A stretch of DNA of 8,325 nt from Desulfobacterales bacterium (lineage in GTDB: Bacteria > Desulfobacterota > Desulfobacteria > Desulfobacterales > JASFBJ01): the NCBI GenBank assembly GCA_030149585.1, contig JASFBJ010000159.1, forward strand, positions 1 through 8,325. The letters run 5' to 3'. Positions 1 through 5,587 of this stretch are shown piece after piece. The translations under genes were made by a program, and so were the position numbers. A model generated the notes under the pieces. That model was given only the letters and a program-made list of their open reading frames with translations. It was not told where the DNA came from and searched no databases. The first letter of the stretch is position 1, and each line of letters starts with the position of its first letter.

Positions 1-234
1 AGTTCATCAAGAGCTGTTTCATCTTCTTTGGCTTTCTCTAAAATATTATCATCAGGTTCTTGTTTATCGGTTTGCGAAGGCTCTTCTTCAAGTTCTAATT
101 CCAGCTCCAGATCTTCAAGTTCATCAAGAGCTGTTTCATCTTCTTTGGCTTCTTCTAAAATATTATCATCAGGTTCTTGTTTATCGGTTTGCGAAGGTTC
201 TTCTTCAAATTCTAATCCCAGGTTTAGATCTTCC
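1..234 (-). repeat. 117-bp (39-residue) in-frame tandem repeat inside the acidic gene
   Basis: Two tandem units, 1-117 and 118-234, differ at about 9 of 117 positions by direct reading. A more diverged third unit starts at 235 and fades by about 300. The unit is a multiple of three and encodes an acidic segment with SQTDKQEPDDNI and KEDETALDELEDL-like blocks. The array may continue past the left edge. The near identity points to a recent duplication by slippage or recombination. Confidence 0.9.
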
Positions 235-791
235 AGCTCATCAGGAATTATTTCATCCTCTTTGGCTTCTGTTGAAATCTTATCGTCGTTTTCTTCGGTT
301 AGGGTACCGTCAATATCAAGTTCGAGACTTGTCAAATCCTCATCCAATGACAGGTTGTCATCATCAAAATCCGGCAAATCAAGTTCCGTTGCTTCTGGAG
401 TTTCTTCATTATCCAAATTATTCAGATCTTTTTGAATTTCATCTTTCTTTTCTTCATCTTCAACGGCAGGAGAATCTTCTATGTCAAACCCCAAACTGTC
501 CAGATCTTCGTTCAATGGCAAGCTTCTGTCTTCCAGCTCAGAATCCTCAACTTGAGATAAATCCTCAGTCGTTAAATTTTGTTCTTTCTCAAATTCTGTT
601 TCTTGAAAATCCTGTTCAACAATCGCCTCTTGTATACTTTCTGCAGATGGCTCTGCTTCATCGGCTAATTGCAATGGATAGGCTAAAAAAATATTGCGAC
701 ATTGCGAGCATCTAACTTTGGAACCGGTTGAATTTAAAAGATTTTCATCAAGATTGTAACTGGTGTTACACTTATTACAGGTGATAATCAT
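1..791 (-). CDS. MJ0042-type zinc-ribbon protein with long acidic tail (C-terminus outside window)
   Basis: The frame is open from an ATG at 791 to the window edge, giving 263 codons without a stop, so the protein is truncated here. The N-terminus carries a zinc ribbon with paired cysteines C5-x2-C8 and C28-x2-C31, matching the MJ0042/zinc-ribbon finger family. The rest is highly acidic and low in complexity, rich in Glu, Asp and Leu, with recurring LDELEDL and EEEPSQTDKQEPDDNI blocks. Two near-identical 39-residue units and a decayed third occur near the visible end. The start is supported by AAGGTG about 6 nt upstream. It lies 17 bp after hpt on the same strand, so the two are probably co-transcribed. 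Relatives in deltaproteobacteria often end in a membrane segment and a DUF3426-type domain, but that part is not visible, and no function can be assigned. Plus-strand readings of this region are Ser-rich or low-complexity shadows. Confidence 0.85.
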   Translation of the reverse strand, partial: MIITCNKCNTSYNLDENLLNSTGSKVRCSQCRNIFLAYPLQLADEAEPSAESIQEAIVEQDFQETEFEKEQNLTTEDLSQVEDSELEDRSLPLNEDLDSLGFDIEDSPAVEDEEKKDEIQKDLNNLDNEETPEATELDLPDFDDDNLSLDEDLTSLELDIDGTLTEENDDKISTEAKEDEIIPDELEDLNLGLEFEEEPSQTDKQEPDDNILEEAKEDETALDELEDLELELELEEEPSQTDKQEPDDNILEKAKEDETALDE

Positions 792-808
792 GGCACACCT
801 TTTATTAG

Positions 809-1330
809 TTATTGTTTTAGATGGTATAATCCTGCTAAATTTCTATAATTTTCAGCATGGTCCAGGCCGTAACCTACAAGAAACCCTTGTTTGGTTTTAT
901 GACAGGCATAGTCTACCTTAATGTCAATTTTACGACGCTCTTTTTTGTCAATAAACGCGCAAATTTTGATGGTTTTTGGATTAAATGATTTTAAATGGTC
1001 AACGATATAATCAAGTGTTAATCCGGTATCTACAATATCTTCCACAATCAGAACATGTTTATTTTCTATATCAAGCGAAATATCCTGGATCAAGCTGATT
1101 TTTTGAGATGATGTGGTTCCTGAACCATAGCTGGCAACACGCATAAAATCAATTTTTATGCTATCGAGGTTCAAATGCCGCATCAAATCAGCTAAAAATA
1201 CAAAAGCGCCTTTTAAAATTCCAATTAAAATTAGATCATGGGCCTGATAGTCGATTGAAATCTGATGAGCCAGGCTTAAAACCTTATTTTCAATCTCTTT
1301 TTTATCTAAAACAGGAATTAATTCAGACAT
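809..1330 (-). CDS. hpt: Hypoxanthine(-guanine) phosphoribosyltransferase
   Basis: This 173-aa cytosolic purine-salvage enzyme transfers the phosphoribosyl group of PRPP to hypoxanthine or guanine, giving IMP or GMP. The type I PRTase signature is intact: residues 93-106 read VLIVEDIVDTGLTL, with acidic E97/D98 and the phosphate-binding D101-T102-G103. The PPi loop I38-L-K-G-A is near residue 40, the flexible-loop SYGSGT segment is at 67-72, K129/K130 follow strand 5, and F150-LVGYGLD is the purine-stacking hood motif followed by NYRNL. Length is normal for bacterial HPRTs (about 170-180 aa). The start is fixed by an in-frame stop four codons upstream, although no clear Shine-Dalgarno is seen. 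The usual IPD before the FVVGYGLD motif reads TKQG here, a mild deviation. It is followed after 17 bp by the zinc-ribbon gene. Confidence 0.95.
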   Translation of the reverse strand: MSELIPVLDKKEIENKVLSLAHQISIDYQAHDLILIGILKGAFVFLADLMRHLNLDSIKIDFMRVASYGSGTTSSQKISLIQDISLDIENKHVLIVEDIVDTGLTLDYIVDHLKSFNPKTIKICAFIDKKERRKIDIKVDYACHKTKQGFLVGYGLDHAENYRNLAGLYHLKQ

Positions 1331-1700
1331 ATTATATAGTTAACCGAGCATTTCAGCTTAAAAAAAATGACAAATTAGCATACAGTTGGAATTTTGTTTA
1401 AGTTACAGCGCGTTAGATTAGTGCATAGCCAAATATAAAATTATCTTTATGTCAAATAAATTTAATATGCAAGCTTCAATATGCTAATCATAGTATAAAG
1501 GGTCATTAATAATCCAGCTAAACAGATAATTTATTATCAAACAGAGTTATATATTTAAAATTATCTAAATTTTGAATTATAATAATACGCATTCAATAAT
1601 TGTGCCGGTTTTCGTTCAAGCACTGTTGAACTTTGGCTAAATCCTGTTTGTTCTGATATTGAATCGATAAAATTGAAAATAATTTCAGTTGGATTTATAA
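1331..1700. other. AT-rich intergenic spacer between the dnaJ-like gene and hpt
   Basis: No supportable gene is seen. On the minus strand, towards hpt, there is a TTGACA (plus-strand 1450-1455) without a well-spaced -10, so the hpt promoter is not securely located. Minor structures are an AATATGC direct repeat spaced 14 bp near 1467-1485 and a short inverted repeat GTTCAA/TTGAAC at 1614-1631 without a T-run. A 370-bp gap makes co-transcription of the dnaJ-like gene with hpt uncertain. Confidence 0.5.
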
Positions 1701-2618
1701 CTACAGTCCTGTATCAGCCAACTTTTTAATGAGTTCCTCTTGTTCAGGGGTTAGAGTTTTAGGAATTTTTATATCAATATTAACATAAAGATCGCCTGTG
1801 GCGTCACCTTTTATTTGAGGTAATCCAAGCCCGCCAAGACGCATTTTTGTTTTTGGCTTAGTCCCTGGTGGTACTTTCAAATTAAGTGATTTTCCTTCAA
1901 TAGTCGGGACTTCCAGAGTCGTCCCCAGGATGGCCTCGGTCAGCCGAATTTCACGAAGCTGATATAGATCATTACCCTTATTACTAAAAATTGCATCAGC
2001 AATGATTTTGGCCTGAATATAAAGATCTCCGGCCGGCCCCCCATAGGGACTTGGGGCGCCCTTACCGGCCAGACGCAGCTTTTTCCCGTTAGTCATGCCT
2101 TTGGGGATTTTAACCGTAATATTTTCATTACGCCCCTGATTCTGGAAAGTAATGGTTTTACTGGTTCCTTTTGCTACTTCCTGCAATGTTAAGGGCAATT
2201 CATACATTAGATCAGATCCCTTAACCTGAGCCTGTGATCCGGCACCGGCACCGGCTCCAAAAGGTGACTGCCCGCCAAAAGAAAACCCACCCCTTCTCTT
2301 TCCTGATTTAAAACCGCCACCGCTAAAGCCAAATTCTTTTAAAATATCTCCGAATTTGAAATTTTTAAAAATATCTTCTTGTGAATAACGCTGGTGAAAT
2401 CCAGTGGAGCCAAAGGTGTCATATTGCTGCCTCTTTTCTTTATCACTTAATACTGCATAGGCCTCGCTAATTTGTTTAAATTTTTCTTCAGCTGCTTTAT
2501 TGCCTTCGGTATGATCTGGATGATATTTCATGGCAAGTTTGCGGTAGGCTTTTTTTATATCGCTATCTGAAGAATTTTTGTTTACTCCAAGAATTTTATA
2601 ATAATCTGTTTCCGACAT
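1701..2618 (-). CDS. DnaJ/CbpA-like Hsp40 co-chaperone without zinc finger
   Basis: This 305-aa type II (class B) J-domain protein should stimulate the DnaK ATPase and deliver substrates in the cytosol. The J domain spans about residues 5-70, starting DYYKILGV, with the essential H33-P34-D35 after helix II (KKAYRKLAMKY). A Gly/Phe-rich linker occupies roughly 95-130 (FGFSGGGF, GGFSFGG, FGAGAGAG). Two beta-rich C-terminal substrate-binding domains follow, with the typical KIPKGMTNGKKLRLAGKG and LKVPPGTKP-type segments, ending in LTPEQEELIKKLADTGL. There are no cysteines, so the DnaJ CxxCxGxG zinc modules are absent; this fits CbpA-type proteins rather than housekeeping DnaJ. The ATG has GGAG 8 nt upstream. 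No dnaK, grpE or cbpM is in the window, and no CIRCE element is seen. Confidence 0.93.
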   Translation of the reverse strand: MSETDYYKILGVNKNSSDSDIKKAYRKLAMKYHPDHTEGNKAAEEKFKQISEAYAVLSDKEKRQQYDTFGSTGFHQRYSQEDIFKNFKFGDILKEFGFSGGGFKSGKRRGGFSFGGQSPFGAGAGAGSQAQVKGSDLMYELPLTLQEVAKGTSKTITFQNQGRNENITVKIPKGMTNGKKLRLAGKGAPSPYGGPAGDLYIQAKIIADAIFSNKGNDLYQLREIRLTEAILGTTLEVPTIEGKSLNLKVPPGTKPKTKMRLGGLGLPQIKGDATGDLYVNIDIKIPKTLTPEQEELIKKLADTGL

Positions 2619-2696
2619 ATATTTTACTCCAGTAATAATTTGAAATGGATGAAAAGAGGTGTTTCTATAATCAGAAAACTACTTTTTCATTTTTTA

Positions 2697-2724
2697 ATAA
2701 TAAAGATTTTTTAATCTAAGTCAA
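2697..2724 (-). promoter_or_regulatory. Predicted sigma70-type promoter of the dnaJ-like gene
   Basis: On the minus strand TTGACT (plus 2719-2724) is followed after 16 nt by TATTAT (plus 2697-2702), each 5/6 to consensus. It lies about 80 bp upstream of the start codon, leaving a 5' UTR of roughly 70 nt. It does not look like a clear heat-shock sigma32 promoter. Confidence 0.55.
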
Positions 2725-2832
2725 GGCCGACATATTTTATTAAGTGTTATAAAATTGACATAATATGGTCATTTTTTGTTCTCAGGTTTTCAGGGGTTCT
2801 TCGTTTAATCAGCCCTGCATTTAACAACGGGG

Positions 2833-2875
2833 TTATGATTTACTCATTGGAAAAAAAGAGTATTTATGATTTACT
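2833..2875. repeat. Pair of 12-bp direct repeats, 31 bp apart
   Basis: TTATGATTTACT occurs exactly at 2833-2844 and again at 2864-2875. The 31-bp start-to-start distance is close to three helical turns, which would place both copies on the same DNA face. Lying upstream of the YcaO gene, they could be paired regulator sites; no regulator is identified. Confidence 0.6.
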
Positions 2876-2906
2876 GCAAATTATTATTTAAGGTTTGCAC
2901 AAAAAT

Positions 2907-2948
2907 AAGGGTCACGGAAAGAAATAAATCCACAAAATTGCGCTGGAT
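2907..2948 (+). repeat. 42-bp dispersed repeat, copy 1 (YcaO leader)
   Basis: This copy matches 7861-7902 at 40 of 42 positions in the same orientation; the differences are A/G at 2927 and T/C at 2939. It begins AAGGGTCACGG and ends GCGCTGGAT. It holds an inverted repeat ATCCA (2928-2932) / TGGAT (2944-2948) around an 11-nt loop. Its last base directly abuts the AAGGA Shine-Dalgarno (2949-2953) of the YcaO gene, 9 nt before the ATG. Flanking sequence does not match that of copy 2, so the boundaries are sharp. It could be a cis-acting RNA element or a dispersed mobile repeat. Confidence 0.85.
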
Positions 2949-2962
2949 AAGGAATAATATAT

Positions 2963-4690
2963 ATGAAGACCAAAGTTGTCTTAAAAGATGCCAAAAAAAA
3001 ATTTACCCTTGATCAGGATAAAATTCTGGCACCTCAGGAAACAGTTAAGCGTTTCAAACAAAAACTTCATGAGCTGAATTTAGATATTCTGGATCAAACC
3101 ATTAGGATTGATAACGGCCGGCTCGACATTCCAGTCTATTTCAGTGAATGCGGTAAAGATGCCCTTAAGGTTATTAAAACAAAAAAACAGATGGGCAAAG
3201 GCGCTACACCGGCTCAGGCTGAGGCAAGTGCGGTTATGGAACTGGCCGAACGTTATAGTTTTTTCAGCTTTTATCAAAATTCGGCAAATTTTGTGGAAGA
3301 CACCTGGCAAAATCTCAAAGACCAGGCAATTCCCCTTGAATTAATAGCTAAATCAGTTCATGACACTTCTGATGAGCTTGGGCCCGCAAAAAAAATATTT
3401 GCCGAGCTTCCATTAAAATGGTGCCCTGCTTATAACTTAACAGCCCAAAAAGAGCTGTTAATCCCAATGAACTGGTTTTATACCATCAATGAATTTAACG
3501 GGCCTTCGGCAGGTAATTGTCAGGAAGAGGCATTATCTCAAGGTATATGTGAAATTGTCGAACGTCATGTTTCCGCGCTGGTAAGCCAGAACAGACTTAA
3601 AGTTCCGACAATTCGACCGGAATCAGCCAAAGATCCCATGGTCAAAAATATGCTTCAAAAATATCATCAGGCCGGGATCAAACTTTTTCTTTCCGACTTT
3701 TCCCTGGATACCGGGATTCCAACAGTAGGGATTTTAGCATATGATCCAAACACATTTCCCGCCAAAAGTGAAATAATCTGGACTGCCGGCACCACCCCTG
3801 ATCCTGAAAAAGCCTTGAGCCGGGCTCTTACTGAAACTGCCCAATTAGCCGGTGATTTTAACAGCGGCTCAAATTATCTGGCAAGTGGCTTGCCGAAATT
3901 TACTAATCTGAAAGATGCGGATTTTTTGACCCACCCCGATAAAATGGTTGATCTGGCGAGCTTGCCGAATCTTTCAAACAGCAATATAAAAAATGAAGTA
4001 GAAAATTTAATTAGCGTCCTGAATCAGCAAAGCATGGAGGTCATTATTGTCAATACCACGCATCCTTTGCTGCAAGTTCCGTCCTTTTATACTATTATCC
4101 CGGGGACATATTTCAAAGAAAGGGCATTAGGAACCAGTGTGGCCATGTTTAGTGCCAAAATCATTACTGAAACTCAGACTCCTGAAAAAGCAATTGGGGA
4201 ACTGCGCAAAATAGAGAAATTATTATCGGCAAAATACTATTTGCAATTCTACCAGGGGACTTGCCATCTTGCTTTAAATAACCCTGCCGATGCCCTTTGT
4301 TATTTCCAAAAAGCTCTTGATCTTGAGCCTGCTGCTGAAGACCTGCCCAGTATTTACTCTTATCTGGGTATCTGTTTTAAAGAAATGGGAGAATATCACA
4401 GGGCTCTTGAAATGCTTGAACAGGGGGAGCAATATGATTCGGAACGGACTGATATCTATAATCTAATGGGATTTTGTTATTTTATGCTAAAAGACCATGA
4501 AAGGGCTATCAGGTGTTTTAAAAAAGTAATTAAGCTGGATCCATCTTCAGGCATTGATTATGCCAATCTGGCATCAAATTATCGGGACATTGGTAATAAA
4601 GCCAAGGCTATCCACTATTACCAGACAGCTTTGGAAATTGATCCTGATATTCAATTTGCAACAGACAATCTTGCAAAATTGCTAAGCTAA
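2963..4690 (+). CDS. YcaO-domain protein with C-terminal TPR repeats
   Basis: This 575-aa protein has an ATP-dependent YcaO domain at about residues 55-410 and four TPR-like repeats at about 424-565. YcaO proteins activate backbone amides by phosphorylation to make azolines, thioamides or amidines; E. coli YcaO instead supports RimO methylthiolation of ribosomal protein S12. The ATP/Mg motifs look intact: GKG 78-80, S89-x3-E93-x2-E96-R97, then N179-G-x3-G-N185-x2-E188-E189 with E197-x2-E200-R201, and R287-A-L-T-E291. The C-terminus lacks the PxPxP end of azoline-forming cyclodehydratases; TPRs (ALCYFQKALDLEP, RAIRCFKKVIKLDP, KAIHYYQTALEIDP) occupy that position, suggesting a role in partner binding. 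AAGGA lies 9 nt upstream of the ATG. No RiPP precursor, TfuA, dehydrogenase or rimO is in the window, so the substrate is unknown. Domain call is sure; function is open. Confidence 0.9.
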   Translation: MKTKVVLKDAKKKFTLDQDKILAPQETVKRFKQKLHELNLDILDQTIRIDNGRLDIPVYFSECGKDALKVIKTKKQMGKGATPAQAEASAVMELAERYSFFSFYQNSANFVEDTWQNLKDQAIPLELIAKSVHDTSDELGPAKKIFAELPLKWCPAYNLTAQKELLIPMNWFYTINEFNGPSAGNCQEEALSQGICEIVERHVSALVSQNRLKVPTIRPESAKDPMVKNMLQKYHQAGIKLFLSDFSLDTGIPTVGILAYDPNTFPAKSEIIWTAGTTPDPEKALSRALTETAQLAGDFNSGSNYLASGLPKFTNLKDADFLTHPDKMVDLASLPNLSNSNIKNEVENLISVLNQQSMEVIIVNTTHPLLQVPSFYTIIPGTYFKERALGTSVAMFSAKIITETQTPEKAIGELRKIEKLLSAKYYLQFYQGTCHLALNNPADALCYFQKALDLEPAAEDLPSIYSYLGICFKEMGEYHRALEMLEQGEQYDSERTDIYNLMGFCYFMLKDHERAIRCFKKVIKLDPSSGIDYANLASNYRDIGNKAKAIHYYQTALEIDPDIQFATDNLAKLLS

Positions 4691-4714
4691 AAAAGCTCTG
4701 AGCGTTATTTTTTT
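4689..4714. terminator. Weak, possibly bidirectional terminator between convergent genes
   Basis: An A-run (4689-4694), a short GCT-CTG-AGC hairpin core (4695-4703) and seven Ts (4708-4714) lie in the 33-bp gap between the convergent YcaO and parA stop codons. A/T pairing can extend the stem past a GTTA bulge. On the minus strand the U-run follows the stem directly. The GC core is only 3 bp, so strength is doubtful. Confidence 0.35.
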
Positions 4715-4723
4715 ACCAATGAC

Positions 4724-5509
4724 CTATCCCCTTAGCAGCAGCTCTTCCGCTAAGTCCTGGTAGTCAATAGCCCCATAGCTGCTGCGCCGGAAAAAAACAA
4801 CTGGTTTACCTTTATCGGAACTCTCGGCAATGGTAGTGTTAATTCTGATTGCAGTGTCAAATAACAGCTTCCCATAATTTTTATTTTCCTTAAGTTTTGC
4901 CATAATCTTGCGACTGATTTTAGTTCTTTGGTCAAAAAAAGTGGGAATAATGCCGGTTAGCCTGATATTCGGGTTGATTTCCTCTTTAACTGCGTCAATT
5001 GTATCCAGCAAATTTTCCAAAGCGTCAAAAGCATAAGGATGGGTCTGGCAGGGCACTATCACTTCAGCGGCAAAGCAAAATACGTTTACAGTCAATAATG
5101 AAAGGCTTGGGGGAGTATCAAGGATAATAAAATCATAGTCTGATATAATATCTGCCAAAGCATTTTTCAGCAGATTTTCACGTCCCTCAATATCTGCCAT
5201 TTCAATTTCCGCTCCAGCTAAATCAACATGCGACGGGATTAAATCCAGCCCTTCCCAGGCCGTGGTTTTAATGGCGTCTTTTGCAAACACCCTGTCCTGC
5301 TTAAAAATAATATCATAAACTGAGATATCATCATCACCAAGCAAAACCCCCAGACCTTTAGTGGAATTTGCCTGGGGATCCATATCAACTACCAGCACTT
5401 TCTTATTTTCCAGAATCAGGGCGGCGCTTAAATTAATTACAGTCACAGTTTTTCCAACTCCGCCTTTTTCATTAGCCACTGCAATAGTTCTTGGTTTTTG
5501 AATACCCAT
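4724..5509 (-). CDS. parA: ParA/Soj-family ATPase (MinD/ParA superfamily), orphan
   Basis: This 261-aa P-loop ATPase probably forms nucleoid- or surface-bound dimers that position a DNA or protein cargo. Visible motifs are the deviant Walker A K15-GGVGKT-21 with its signature lysine, Walker A' VLVVDMDPQAN with D42/D44, and Walker B FIILDTPPS with D131. The C-terminal GKPVVFFRRSSYGAIDYQDLAEEL matches the usual Soj ending. There is no N-terminal HTH of the plasmid ParA type and no MinD-like amphipathic tail. The start at 5509 is chosen because GGGGAGG lies 7 nt upstream and the family fold begins directly after; a longer in-frame TTG start at 5569 would add 20 unrelated residues. The gene follows the dynamin-like gene by 78 bp on the same strand, so it is probably co-transcribed. 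No parB or parS is seen, so chromosome segregation is not the obvious role. Confidence 0.9.
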   Translation of the reverse strand: MGIQKPRTIAVANEKGGVGKTVTVINLSAALILENKKVLVVDMDPQANSTKGLGVLLGDDDISVYDIIFKQDRVFAKDAIKTTAWEGLDLIPSHVDLAGAEIEMADIEGRENLLKNALADIISDYDFIILDTPPSLSLLTVNVFCFAAEVIVPCQTHPYAFDALENLLDTIDAVKEEINPNIRLTGIIPTFFDQRTKISRKIMAKLKENKNYGKLLFDTAIRINTTIAESSDKGKPVVFFRRSSYGAIDYQDLAEELLLRG

Positions 5510-5516
5510 TCCACAA

Positions 5517-5523
5517 CCTCCCC
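5517..5523 (-). promoter_or_regulatory. Strong Shine-Dalgarno deciding the parA start
   Basis: On the minus strand GGGGAGG is followed by TTGTGGA and then ATG at 5509, the ideal 7-nt spacing. This supports the internal ATG over the longer in-frame TTG start at 5569. Confidence 0.85.
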
Positions 5524-5587
5524 TGGAAAAATTATCATAAAAATTAAAGGGACAAGCAAAATCGTACAATTGATTTTTGCTGCATTC

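Larger units (their letters stand above)
2619..2962. other. Divergent intergenic regulatory region between the dnaJ-like and YcaO genes
   Basis: This AT-rich region holds the dnaJ-side promoter, a 12-bp direct repeat pair and a copy of the 42-bp dispersed repeat ending at the YcaO Shine-Dalgarno. A perfect TTGACA on the plus strand at 2755-2760 lacks a well-placed -10, so the YcaO promoter is not securely located. The only plus-strand reading frames are very short and lack ribosome binding sites. Confidence 0.6.

Noticed and set aside
28..715. Plus-strand frames in the first 715 bp, Ser-rich and Leu/Pro-rich
   Set aside because: They are antisense shadows of the minus-strand acidic gene, which has a Shine-Dalgarno, a clear zinc ribbon and a fully open frame. 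Glu codons (GAA/GAG) read as Ser/Phe/Leu on the opposite strand.
1331..1336. TATAAT directly before the hpt start codon as a -10 box for a leaderless mRNA
   Set aside because: The predicted start of transcription would fall inside the coding sequence after the ATG, and no -35 is properly spaced.
1614..1631. GTTCAA/TTGAAC inverted repeat as terminator of the dnaJ-like gene
   Set aside because: Only a 6-bp stem without a T-run on either strand.
1599..1694. Minus-strand frame of about 31 codons after the dnaJ-like stop, in the same frame and ending QCLNENRHNY
   Set aside because: It follows two in-frame stops (TAG, TAA), has no start codon or ribosome binding site, and is short enough to be open by chance. 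Extension of the chaperone by read-through is not supported.
2645..2719. 24-aa plus-strand frame in the leader opposite the dnaJ-like gene
   Set aside because: Lys/Phe/Asn-rich composition typical of AT-rich non-coding DNA, no ribosome binding site, and it overlaps the predicted dnaJ-side promoter on the other strand.
2765..2824. 19-aa frame with two cysteines upstream of the YcaO gene as a RiPP precursor
   Set aside because: No Shine-Dalgarno, no leader-peptide recognition features and no RiPP tailoring genes. It follows a TTGACA box directly and is probably non-coding. Noted because a peptide beside a YcaO gene deserves a conservation check.
3080..3344. Alternative frames on both strands inside the 5' part of the YcaO gene
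   Set aside because: They are shadows of the YcaO frame, which carries conserved ATP-binding motifs across exactly this region.
5510..5569. 20-residue N-terminal extension of ParA from a TTG start
   Set aside because: The internal ATG has a near-perfect Shine-Dalgarno at 7-nt spacing and the ParA fold starts just after it. The extension would translate the Shine-Dalgarno itself.
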